Notes: generated from the letters alone by a model not told the origin. A stretch of 5,249 nt of DNA from Bifidobacterium breve (GCA_945907055.1 CAMDSG010000129.1:1-5249); one strand, 5' to 3'. Shown: positions 1 through 4,743, numbered from the stretch's first letter. Made by a program: numbers and translations.

Positions 1-245
1 GTCATGTCGCGCTCGCGGCACTCATCCTCAGTGTGCTTGGGCGGCTCGAAGAAGTGATCGGTCAACTCAAGTCGGAGCTGCTCGGTGAAGTCGGTCACTG
101 GCGAGATGTCGCGAAGTACCTCAGCTACACCTTCGTTGATGAACCACGCAAAGGATTCCTTCTGCACTGCCACGAGATCGGGCAGGGGAAGTACTTCTTT
201 GTGTTGACCGAATGAATAACGAACACGGGACGCGAGGGGGGCCAA
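1..245 (-). CDS. rpoB: RNA polymerase beta subunit, N-terminal fragment (runs off the window)
   Basis: This is the start of the catalytic beta subunit of RNA polymerase; 81 codons are visible and the gene continues past the left edge. The minus-strand translation contains LPDLVAVQKESFAWFINEG (residues 21-39), then a segment ending HTEDECRERDM. This matches the known RpoB opening (a conserved Q-x-x-SF-W-F/L core, then an E-C-K/R-x-K/R-DMT segment). I place the start at TTG (243-245) because AAGGAG (251-256) lies 5 bases upstream. The protein would begin MAPLASRVRYSFGQ. A GTG at 249-251 is in frame but overlaps that ribosome binding site. The frame is closed upstream by TGA at 294-296. A TTG start is also annotated for some actinobacterial rpoB genes. 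The gene follows rplL as in most bacteria, with a candidate promoter of its own at 327-355. Identity is very likely; the exact start is less certain. Confidence 0.93.
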   Translation of the reverse strand, partial: MAPLASRVRYSFGQHKEVLPLPDLVAVQKESFAWFINEGVAEVLRDISPVTDFTEQLRLELTDHFFEPPKHTEDECRERDM

Positions 246-277
246 CGTCACTCCTTGCAAGAAAGCGGGCGCGAAGC

Positions 278-295
278 GACCACGGGATTGTGGTC
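278..295 (-). other. Small stem-loop in the rpoB 5' leader
   Basis: GACCAC and GTGGTC form a 6-bp perfect stem with a 6-base loop. It lies about 27 bases upstream of the rpoB ribosome binding site, inside the transcript predicted from the 327-355 promoter. There is no T-tract, so it does not look like a terminator. A role in mRNA stability or translation is only a guess. Confidence 0.35.
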
Positions 296-326
296 AAGAG
301 CAGGACAACAGGGCACGACTAGGTAA

Positions 327-355
327 AGGATAGCCGTCCGCAGCGAGAGTCGCAA
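327..355 (-). promoter_or_regulatory. Candidate sigma-70-type promoter for rpoB
   Basis: On the minus strand TTGCGA (350-355) and TATCCT (327-332) are separated by exactly 17 bases. Each hexamer matches 4 of 6 consensus positions. Transcription would start near position 320, leaving a leader of roughly 75 bases before the rpoB start. The site lies after the large hairpin at 404-451, so it could feed rpoB independently of the upstream ribosomal genes. Separate rpoB promoters are known in mycobacteria. The motif match is by eye only. Confidence 0.45.
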
Positions 356-371
356 GGCGCACGAAAGTGGG

Positions 372-387
372 CGCCACCAAAGTGGCG
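372..387 (-). other. Stem-loop in the rplL-rpoB gap
   Basis: CGCCAC, loop TTTG, GTGGCG gives a perfect 6-bp GC-rich stem. It lies between the large hairpin (404-451) and the rpoB promoter candidate. A further 5-bp inverted repeat (CGTCA/TGACG, 386-397) joins the two. It may be a second terminator or processing element; no T-tract follows. Confidence 0.35.
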
Positions 388-403
388 TCAACTGACGGGC
401 AGA

Positions 404-451
404 GTACGACGGCATCGGCCTCAGGTCAAGGACCTTTGCCGATGCCGGTAC
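404..451 (-). terminator. Large hairpin after rplL: terminator, attenuator or processing site
   Basis: CGGCATCGGC (438-447 on the minus strand) pairs perfectly over 10 bp with GCCGATGCCG (410-419). The loop contains a nested 5-bp stem, AGGTC/GACCT with loop CTT (423-435). Self-complementary GTAC at 404-407 and 448-451 can extend the base past a 2-base bulge. No T-tract follows, so a classical Rho-independent terminator is not certain, though actinobacterial terminators often lack one. The position after rplL and before rpoB is where bacteria commonly attenuate or cleave this transcript to lower rpoBC expression relative to ribosomal proteins. Confidence 0.6.
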
Positions 452-469
452 GACCCTCTTAGCGGTTTG

Positions 470-853
470 TTACTTGACCTCTACAGAAGCGCCGGCTGCC
501 TCGAGCTGGTCCTTGGCCTTCTGGGCATCCTCCTTGGAGACCTTCTCAACGACGGCCTTGGGGGCGGAGTCCACAAGGTCCTTGGCCTCCTTGAGACCGA
601 GGCTCGTGAGGGCACGCACCTCCTTGATGACCTGAACCTTCTTGTCGCCAGCGGCGATCAGGATCACGTCAAACTCGTCCTGCTCTGCTGCTGCTCCACC
701 GGCATCTCCACCAGCGGCTGGCGCTGCGGCGACTGCTGCGGGGGCAGCGGCTGTGACGCCGAACTCTTCCTCAAATGACTTAAGAAAGTCATTGAGCTCG
801 AGGACGGTCATGCTCTTAAATACATCGAGTAGTTCACTTGTGCTCATAGCCAT
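470..853 (-). CDS. rplL: 50S ribosomal protein L7/L12
   Basis: L7/L12 is the multi-copy acidic stalk protein that recruits translational GTPases such as EF-Tu and EF-G. At 127 residues it is of normal length. Residues 1-33 form the dimerising, L10-binding N-terminal domain. Residues 34-57 are a flexible Ala/Gly/Pro hinge. Residues 58-127 are the C-terminal factor-binding domain, with the conserved stretch VIKEVRALTSLGLKEAKDLV at 75-94. I chose the ATG at 851-853 because AAGGAG (862-867) lies 8 bases upstream; the second ATG, two codons in, is 14 bases from it. It follows rplJ after a 114-base gap and precedes rpoB. L12 is normally made in excess over L10, and a good ribosome binding site fits that. 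Nothing in the protein is odd. Confidence 0.98.
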   Translation of the reverse strand: MAMSTSELLDVFKSMTVLELNDFLKSFEEEFGVTAAAPAAVAAAPAAGGDAGGAAAEQDEFDVILIAAGDKKVQVIKEVRALTSLGLKEAKDLVDSAPKAVVEKVSKEDAQKAKDQLEAAGASVEVK

Positions 854-915
854 GGTGTTTTCTCCTTGCGGTGTGTCCGCTTCATCTATCTGCGGTTGGA
901 TGGGTTCTTCGTATT

Positions 916-931
916 TCTAGATATATCTAGA
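916..931. repeat. Perfect 16-bp palindrome in the rplJ-rplL gap
   Basis: TCTAGATATATCTAGA reads identically on both strands. As RNA it can form a 6-bp stem (UCUAGA) with a UAUA loop. It lies 37 bases downstream of the rplJ stop and 62 bases upstream of the rplL start. The surrounding sequence is AT-rich, unlike the coding regions. It contains two CTAG tetramers, which are usually rare in bacterial DNA. It could be a protein-binding site, an RNA processing site or chance; the sequence alone does not decide. Confidence 0.6.
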
Positions 932-967
932 TTTTAAGGTTATTTCTCTTGTTGCTTATGAAAATCT

Positions 968-1762
968 TTACTCAGCAGCGGGAGTGCTCTCTTCTGGTGT
1001 CGCCTCTGGTTCCGCCCCTGCGGGCTCCTCGGCTAATGCCTCTGTTGATTCCGTCTCTGCTGTCTCTGTCTCTGCTGTCTCTGTCTCTGCTGTCTCTGTC
1101 TCTGCTGTCTCTGGGGCGGCCTCGACCTCGACAGCCTCTGGGCTGGTTTCTTCTGGGGCGATCGCTTCTGAGGTGCTCGCTTCTGAGGTAGTCGCTTCTG
1201 AGGTAGTCGCCTCCGCTGGCGCCTCCTCGGGGAGTGCCTCTCCGTTCGCTACACGCTGCTCGATGAGTGCCTTGACTCCATAAGCAAGGTTGCGTGGAAT
1301 CGCCTGGAATAGTCCGGCTGCCTTGACGAGCGGGCCCTGGAAGGCGCCTGCGATGCGGGCAAGAAGCTCCTCGCGAGGAGCGACCTCAGCGAGCTCTGAT
1401 ACCTCTGCAGCCGAGATGAATCTGGACCCGAGCATTCCACCCTTGATTACAAAGGCCTCTGCGGTCTTAGCGAAGTCACGAAGCGCCTTGGCGGCAAGAA
1501 CAGCGTCGCCCTTGATGAAGGCGATCGCGGTTGGTCCTTGGAGCATTGGGACGAGGTCCTCAACGCCGGCCTCATTTGCAGCACGGCGAGCAAGGGTGTT
1601 CTTATAAATCTTGAGGTCTGTCCCCGCTGGGCGCAGTGCAGAACGCAGATTCGCGAGCTGCGAAACAGTGAGTCCTCGGTACTCTGTGAGCACTGTCGCG
1701 TCTGACTCCGCAATGCGATCACGGATCTCAGCGACGGTGGCTACCTTCTCCGGCCTAGCCAT
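968..1762 (-). CDS. rplJ: 50S ribosomal protein L10 with long acidic repeat tail
   Basis: L10 anchors L7/L12 dimers to the GTPase centre of 23S rRNA, forming the ribosomal stalk base. The N-terminal globular domain spans about residues 1-135 (MARPEKVATVAEIRDRI..., YRGLTVSQLANLR, YKNTLARRA). The helix that binds L12 follows, about 135-172. I chose ATG 1760-1762 because AGGAG (1770-1774) is 7 bases upstream and MARPEKV is a typical opening; the frame runs 28 codons further upstream without support. The protein is 264 residues, whereas family members are usually about 165-180. The excess is a C-terminal tail (about 175-264) rich in Glu, Ala, Thr, Ser and Pro. It carries TTSEA-type repeats at 186-200 and TAETE-type repeats at about 219-238, then a Pro/Glu-rich end. 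The tail is probably disordered. Its function is unknown. Confidence 0.96.
   Translation of the reverse strand: MARPEKVATVAEIRDRIAESDATVLTEYRGLTVSQLANLRSALRPAGTDLKIYKNTLARRAANEAGVEDLVPMLQGPTAIAFIKGDAVLAAKALRDFAKTAEAFVIKGGMLGSRFISAAEVSELAEVAPREELLARIAGAFQGPLVKAAGLFQAIPRNLAYGVKALIEQRVANGEALPEEAPAEATTSEATTSEASTSEAIAPEETSPEAVEVEAAPETAETETAETETAETETAETESTEALAEEPAGAEPEATPEESTPAAE
1053..1112 (-). repeat. 15-bp tandem repeat, four perfect copies, in rplJ
   Basis: The plus-strand unit GTCTCTGCTGTCTCT occurs four times without a mismatch. It encodes the acidic pentapeptide repeat TAETE in the L10 tail. Perfect identity at the DNA level suggests recent expansion by slippage, since codon drift has not yet broken it up. 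The unit length, a multiple of three, preserves the reading frame. Confidence 0.95.
1163..1207 (-). repeat. Second 15-bp tandem repeat in rplJ, three copies
   Basis: The plus-strand unit CGCTTCTGAGGTAGT occurs twice exactly (1178-1207) and once with two changes (1163-1177). It encodes TTSEA/STSEA in the L10 tail. The unit is unrelated to the 1053-1112 repeat but has the same length, so two independent 15-bp expansions occurred in one tail. Confidence 0.9.
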
Positions 1763-1975
1763 GTGGTTACTCCTGATGGTCGATCTATAAGGCTCACACT
1801 CTGCGAGCCTCAAATAACAAATAAAAACGAGGTATCCCGCGTGCACAGCACTGCGAGGACACCCCGAATTAAAGGAGTCGCCTCGTTCGGCGGGGTAATT
1901 ACCCCTTTATCGCTTGGGTTTTAAGGCTCAAACGACCGAATGTCTGTGGCGCAGATTCAAATGTAGGTGGGGACT
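1763..1975 (-). promoter_or_regulatory. Structured rplJ leader, candidate L10 autoregulatory element
   Basis: This 213-base gap before rplJ is where L10-binding leader RNAs occur in many bacteria. In transcript order it holds several structures. GGGGTAATTACCCC is a perfect 14-bp palindrome (1892-1905). A stem of CGAGG/CCTCG (1881-1885 with 1854-1858) and ACTCC/GGGGT (1874-1878 with 1861-1865) closes an 8-base loop. A T-rich run (TTTTTATTTGTTATTTG, 1811-1827) follows, then a 6-bp hairpin, AGGCTC/GAGCCT (1805-1810 with 1790-1795). AACGAGG (1881-1887) can instead pair over 7 bp with CCTCGTT (1826-1832) at the T-run, so alternative folds are possible. The ribosome binding site is AGGAG at 1770-1774. 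I could not match it to the L10 leader consensus by eye. Confidence 0.5.
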
Positions 1976-2704
1976 CTAGCGTGGTGCCCCCGTCGGCGCC
2001 TCACCGAGGAGATCCTTGGTGCGGGTTGGGTCGATTCGCACTCCAGGGCCCATGGTTGAGGACATGCTCACGCCCTTGATGTAACGGCCCTTTGCAGATG
2101 CTGGCTTGGCACGGAGTACCTCGTCCATGACTGCCTGATAGTTCCCAACCAGGGCTTCTTTAGAGAAAGAGACCTTCCCGATCGGAACCTGGACATTTCC
2201 GTAACGGTCAGTGCGGTACTCCACGCGCCCGCCCTTGAACTCGGTTACTGCCTTGCCGACATCAGCGGTGACGGTACCCGTCTTTGGGTTGGGCATGAGG
2301 CCCCGCGGCCCGAGTGCACGACCGAGTTTTCCGACCTGAGCCATCAGATCAGGCGTAGCGATAGCGAGGTCGAAGTCCAAGAATCCGCCCTCAACACGTG
2401 CCACTAGATCCTCGGCGCCCACGACATCTGCGCCTGCTGCCTCAGCCGCTCTTGCCTGCTCGCCCTGGGCGAATACAACGATACGGATTGTCTTACCGGT
2501 ACCGGCTGGGAGGCTGACAGTTCCACGAATGCTCTGCTCGGCTTTGCGAGGGTCAAGCCCGAGGCGGAATACAACCTCAACTGTCTCATCGAACTTCGCC
2601 CTAGCGAGCGACTGAATGAGGACGAGCGCCTCAGCGGGATCAAAAATTGTCTCTGCGTCAAATTTCTTTGCCGCGTCTACGTAGGTCTTTCCGTGCTTCG
2701 CCAT
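1976..2704 (-). CDS. rplA: 50S ribosomal protein L1
   Basis: L1 binds 23S rRNA helices 76-78 to form the mobile L1 stalk, which helps release deacylated tRNA from the E site; it also represses its own mRNA in many bacteria. The 242 residues fit the family length (about 225-240). Domain I is made of residues 1-67 plus 160-229, and domain II of about 68-159. The L1 signature is visible as LGRALGPRGLMPNPKTGTV (127-145), with the conserved MSSTMGPGVRID at 214-225. ATG 2702-2704 is preceded by GAGGGAG (2709-2715). The gene follows rplK after a 132-base gap containing hairpins and is followed by the 213-base rplJ leader. The last dozen residues (GEAPTGAPR) look like a short variable tail. Confidence 0.98.
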   Translation of the reverse strand: MAKHGKTYVDAAKKFDAETIFDPAEALVLIQSLARAKFDETVEVVFRLGLDPRKAEQSIRGTVSLPAGTGKTIRIVVFAQGEQARAAEAAGADVVGAEDLVARVEGGFLDFDLAIATPDLMAQVGKLGRALGPRGLMPNPKTGTVTADVGKAVTEFKGGRVEYRTDRYGNVQVPIGKVSFSKEALVGNYQAVMDEVLRAKPASAKGRYIKGVSMSSTMGPGVRIDPTRTKDLLGEAPTGAPR

Positions 2705-2725
2705 AAGGCTCCCTCTTTCATCTAG

Positions 2726-2750
2726 CCCTGTAGCGAGGTCGTCTACAGGG
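2726..2750 (-). promoter_or_regulatory. Stem-loop just upstream of the rplA ribosome binding site
   Basis: CCCTGTAG and CTACAGGG form a perfect 8-bp stem with a 9-base loop. The 3' edge is 10 bases from the GAGGGAG ribosome binding site of rplA (2709-2715). There is no T-tract. It could modulate rplA translation or protect a processed end. L1 autoregulation usually acts on a site before rplK or within the rplKA transcript, but I do not see a convincing copy of the 23S L1 site here. Confidence 0.45.
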
Positions 2751-2788
2751 GGTTGGTTTTATGTTGGCTGGTTTTTGCTGCGTATTTA

Positions 2789-2803
2789 CCCTACAAAATA
2801 GGG
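2789..2803 (-). other. Small hairpin in the rplK-rplA gap
   Basis: CCCTA and TAGGG form a 5-bp stem with loop TTTTG. It sits in AT-rich sequence 34 bases after the rplK stop. It is too weak, and lacks a following T-tract, to be called a terminator. Confidence 0.3.
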
Positions 2804-2820
2804 TTCTTTACTCAGTAGTT

Positions 2821-2841
2821 CTTATTACTGGTCTTATTACT
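2821..2841 (-). repeat. 12-bp tandem duplication over the rplK stop codons
   Basis: CTTATTACT (plus strand) occurs at 2821-2829 and 2833-2841, a 12-base period. On the minus strand each copy carries TAATAA. The first TAA is the rplK stop. Because the period is a multiple of three, a second TAATAA lies in frame 12 bases on. Confidence 0.7.
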
Positions 2842-3265
2842 TGACTACGTCGAGCCCCATTGATCGGGCTGTTCCCTCGACCTGAGCGATTGCTCCCTCA
2901 ATGTCGATTGCATTCAAGTCGGGCATCTTCTGCTCAGCGATCTGGCGAACCTGAGCGCTTGTTACGGTCCCGGCCTTGACGATCGGTGTGGTTGAGGAGC
3001 CCTTGTCGATGCCTGCAGCCTTGCGGAGCAAGAACGGCGTCGGTGGGGTCTTCAATACGAAGGTAAAGGACCGATCTTCATAGACCGAGATCTCGACAGG
3101 CACAACAGTGCCTCTCTGGCTCTCAGTCGCTGAGTTGTAGGCCTTGCAGAAGTCCATGATGTTTAGACCATGCGGTCCGAGCGCGGTACCCACGGGGGGT
3201 GCCGGCGTCGCTGCGCCTGCCTCAATCTGGATTTTTACTACTGCTGCGAGTCTTTTTTTCGCCAT
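2837..3265 (-). CDS. rplK: 50S ribosomal protein L11
   Basis: L11 binds the GTPase-associated region of 23S rRNA, contacts the stalk and EF-G, and is needed for RelA-type stringent signalling in many bacteria. The 142 residues match the usual length. The N-terminal domain has the proline helix TPAPPVGTALGPHGLNI (20-36; Pro21, Pro23, Pro24), where thiostrepton-type antibiotics act with rRNA. MDFCKAYN follows at 37-44. The rRNA-binding C-terminal domain starts near FTFVLKTPPTPFLLRKAAG, with KAGTVT after it. ATG 3263-3265 has AAGGAAG (3273-3279) 7 bases upstream. It lies 23 bases after nusG, consistent with the same operon. It ends in a tandem TAA TAA stop, duplicated downstream (2821-2841). Confidence 0.98.
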   Translation of the reverse strand: MAKKRLAAVVKIQIEAGAATPAPPVGTALGPHGLNIMDFCKAYNSATESQRGTVVPVEISVYEDRSFTFVLKTPPTPFLLRKAAGIDKGSSTTPIVKAGTVTSAQVRQIAEQKMPDLNAIDIEGAIAQVEGTARSMGLDVVK

Positions 3266-3288
3266 TAGATTGCTTCCTTGGTCTAGGT

Positions 3289-4050
3289 CTAGAGCTTGGC
3301 TACGTCGGCGATCTCAAGCTCAACAGGTGTCTCACGTCCGAAGATGTTTACGAGAACCTTGAGCTTGGAGCGGTCGATATCAATTTCGTCGATGATTCCA
3401 TTGAAGTCTGCGAAGGCGCCGGTAACAACTCGTACCTGCTCGCCCTTCTCAAACAAGAACCTGGGTCGGAGCTTCTTCTCGGGCTTGCCCTCTAGCGGGC
3501 CACCGCTACCGAGTGTGTCCTCAACCTCGCGTCGAGAGAGAGGGGAAGGCTTAGCGCCGTTACCAACAAAACCTGTGACACCTGGGGTATTGCGCACTGC
3601 ACCCCATGTCTCGTCATCAAGAACCATACGAATGATGAGATACCCAGGCCAGACTTTCTTCTGAACAACTACCTTGCGGCCATTCTTAAACTCAATTACA
3701 TCCTCGGTCGGGATGACGATCTCGTAGATGAGCTCCTCAACATTTAGAGCCTTCATGCGAGTCGTGAGATTCTGCTTAACCTTGTTCTCGTAGCCAGCGT
3801 AGGTGTGTACTACGTACCAGCGACCCGGTCGGTCGTATGGACTCGGCTCAATCTCTTCTTCTTCGTCGTCGTCGTCATCGTCATCATCAAAGACGGCGAG
3901 CAACTCGGCATCGGCGCCCAGCGAGATGCTCTCAACTGCTGCATCTGTAGCATTTTCGGTCGCCTCAGAGTCAAGGACTGAACCCTCAATCGAGTCTTCA
4001 GTGGTGTTCTCTTCAGTTATATTCTCTTCAGTGATGTTGTCTTGAGTCAT
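3289..4050 (-). CDS. nusG: Transcription termination/antitermination factor NusG with acidic N-terminal extension
   Basis: NusG binds RNA polymerase through its NGN domain, and binds Rho or ribosomal protein S10 through its KOW domain. Residues 77-180 are NGN (RWYVVHTYAGYENKVKQNL, PGYLIIRM at 135-142, RNTPGVTGFVG at 153-163). Residues 202-253 hold the KOW domain (KGEQVRVVTGAFADFNGIID). The 253 residues exceed the roughly 180 of E. coli because of a 76-residue acidic N-terminus. This includes a DNITE/ENITE/ENTTE repeat (4-18) and eight Asp followed by four Glu (55-66). Similar extensions are typical of actinobacterial NusG. ATG 4048-4050 comes 1 base after the secE stop with no clear ribosome binding site, so translation is probably coupled to secE. 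The stop region has a second in-frame TAG six bases on. Confidence 0.97.
   Translation of the reverse strand: MTQDNITEENITEENTTEDSIEGSVLDSEATENATDAAVESISLGADAELLAVFDDDDDDDDEEEEIEPSPYDRPGRWYVVHTYAGYENKVKQNLTTRMKALNVEELIYEIVIPTEDVIEFKNGRKVVVQKKVWPGYLIIRMVLDDETWGAVRNTPGVTGFVGNGAKPSPLSRREVEDTLGSGGPLEGKPEKKLRPRFLFEKGEQVRVVTGAFADFNGIIDEIDIDRSKLKVLVNIFGRETPVELEIADVAKL
3853..3888 (-). repeat. Trinucleotide run encoding Asp8-Glu4 in nusG
   Basis: Twelve consecutive codons encode eight Asp and four Glu. On the plus strand they read as a CTT/CGT/CAT-type triplet run. It is prone to slippage and forms the most acidic part of the NusG N-terminal extension, immediately before the NGN domain. Confidence 0.85.
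3997..4041 (-). repeat. Degenerate 15-bp tandem repeat at the start of nusG
   Basis: Codons 4-18 encode three pentapeptides, DNITE, ENITE and ENTTE. The three 15-base DNA units differ at several, mostly synonymous, positions, so the expansion is older than those in rplJ. Confidence 0.8.
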
Positions 4051-4051
4051 G

Positions 4052-4333
4052 TCAGCTGCCGTAGAGATTGAGGACAGCCTTGGCCGCGGCCCAGTCCAGT
4101 CCGAAGATGAGGGCCGTCATAATGACGACCACGATGAGAACAATCGTTGTGGAGTTAATTACTTCTGGTCGAGTCGGCCATGCGACCTTCTTGAGCTCGC
4201 CCTTTACTTCACGGAAATAAGTTGCAGGTGAGGTGCGATTGCGCTCGGAGACAGGAGCGGCAGGGCGGCGAGAAGGACGAGCTTTTGTCTCGTCTTCCTG
4301 CTTAGCCATCATGCGCTTGGACTCGCGATTCAC
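4052..4333 (-). CDS. secE: Preprotein translocase subunit SecE
   Basis: SecE is the small essential subunit that clamps SecY in the membrane protein-export channel. The 93-residue protein has a charged, probably disordered N-terminus (1-35), then the conserved amphipathic segment YFREVKGELKKVAWPTRPEV (39-58), including the W-P-T core. A single membrane segment follows (about 61-82, STTIVLIVVVIMTALIFGL). One-helix SecE is usual outside the enterobacteria. I chose GTG 4331-4333 because AAGAGG (4340-4345) lies 6 bases upstream. An in-frame ATG pair eight codons in (MMAKQEDE) has no clear ribosome binding site but cannot be excluded. It lies between tRNA-Trp and nusG, and its stop is 1 base from the nusG start. 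A 14-bp triplicated repeat lies directly before its ribosome binding site. Confidence 0.95.
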   Translation of the reverse strand: MNRESKRMMAKQEDETKARPSRRPAAPVSERNRTSPATYFREVKGELKKVAWPTRPEVINSTTIVLIVVVIMTALIFGLDWAAAKAVLNLYGS

Positions 4334-4346
4334 TTCGTACCTCTTG

Positions 4347-4388
4347 GTTGGAGTATCTGGGTTGGAGTATCAGGATTGGAGTATCAGG
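4347..4388 (-). repeat. 14-bp tandem repeat, three copies, in the secE leader
   Basis: The minus-strand unit CCTGATACTCCAAC is present three times, with one base change in each of the outer copies. The repeat ends one base before the AAGAGG ribosome binding site of secE. The 4334-4458 gap otherwise shows no clear promoter or terminator, so tRNA-Trp and secE may be co-transcribed. Confidence 0.9.
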
Positions 4389-4458
4389 TTTAGATTTCGA
4401 GACTCCTTGGCGAGAGCCCCGCATTGCTTCACTATCTCTCTTACATTTCTTCTATACG

Positions 4459-4531
4459 CAGGGCAGGAGGGACTTGAACCCACAACCCCCGGTTTTGGAG
4501 ACCGGTGCTCTGCCAATTGAGCTACTGCCCT
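4459..4531 (-). tRNA. tRNA-Trp (anticodon CCA)
   Basis: The 73-base cloverleaf has a 7-bp acceptor stem (AGGGCAG/CTGCCCT), the D-arm GCTCAATTGGCAGAGC, and an anticodon stem CCGGT/ACCGG with loop CTCCAAA. The anticodon CCA (tgg at 4496-4498 on the plus strand) reads the Trp codon UGG. The T-arm is GTGGG-TTCAAGT-CCCTC. Discriminator base G is followed by CGT, so the 3' CCA must be added after transcription. One T-T mismatch is seen at the second T-stem pair. The position just before secE-nusG matches the trpT-secE-nusG order in mycobacteria. Confidence 0.97.
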
Positions 4532-4557
4532 CCGGGCACCTAGGGGCCGGGCGAGGA

Positions 4558-4566
4558 ATCGTATCA
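4558..4566 (-). promoter_or_regulatory. Possible extended -10 promoter element for tRNA-Trp/secE
   Basis: TGATACGAT on the minus strand matches an extended -10 (TGn plus TACGAT, 4 of 6 consensus). It lies 26 bases upstream of the tRNA 5' end, leaving a short leader for RNase P to remove. No good -35 is visible. A promoter is expected here because terminator-like hairpins lie further upstream. Confidence 0.3.
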
Positions 4567-4625
4567 GCCAAGCCCCTTCATACGACAGCCGGGGATAAAC
4601 CGTGGCTCGACATCTCCAAAATAGA

Positions 4626-4684
4626 GACAGCCCCTAATTAAAGACAGCCCCAAATTAAAGACAGCCCCTAATTAAGGACACCCC
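4626..4684 (-). repeat. 17-bp tandem repeat upstream of tRNA-Trp
   Basis: The plus-strand unit GACAGCCCCTAATTAAA begins at 4626, 4643 and 4660, with single-base differences, and a truncated fourth copy (GACACCCC) starts at 4677. Each full copy has an AT-rich AATTA core, palindromic TAATTA in two of the copies. It lies between the rpmG-side terminators and the tRNA-Trp promoter candidate, in a 298-base stretch with no coding gene (4532-4829). Confidence 0.9.
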
Positions 4685-4693
4685 ATGAAAGAA

Positions 4694-4722
4694 CCCGGCC
4701 TGGGGTCTCCCCCAACGCCGGG
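4694..4722 (-). terminator. Strong terminator-like hairpin after tuf-rpmG
   Basis: CCCGGC and GCCGGG form a 6-bp outer stem. An inner TGGGG-GAGA-CCCCA stem (4701-4714) continues it with small internal mismatches. On the minus strand it is followed by TTCTTTC. This is the most stable hairpin in the gap and the best candidate end for the rpmG transcript. Confidence 0.6.
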
Positions 4723-4743
4723 TGCTCACAGAAATATCTCTCC

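Noticed and set aside
33..215. A 60-codon open frame on the plus strand
   Set aside because: The opposite strand encodes the conserved RpoB N-terminus over the same bases, and the plus frame matches no family I know.
984..1283. Serine/alanine/valine-rich plus-strand frame opposite the L10 tail
   Set aside because: It is the antisense reading of the 15-bp repeats in rplJ; the low complexity explains the absence of stops.
1763..1846. Upstream extension of rplJ by 28 codons
   Set aside because: There is no ribosome binding site for it, the internal ATG has a good one, and MARPEKV is the expected L10 opening.
1788..2711. TAAGGCTC occurring near the rplA start and twice in the rplJ leader
   Set aside because: It was considered as a shared operator, but the copies sit in different structural contexts and the match is only 8 bases.
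965..2815. Shared 11-mer TCTTTACTCAG at 965-975 and 2805-2815
   Set aside because: A few 11-base matches are expected by chance in a window of this size, and the contexts differ.
4348..4641. Plus-strand frame across the secE leader and tRNA-Trp
   Set aside because: It reads through a tRNA gene on the other strand and has a typical tRNA-antisense translation.
4626..4684. CRISPR-like array
   Set aside because: The units are adjacent 17-bp tandem copies without unique spacers.
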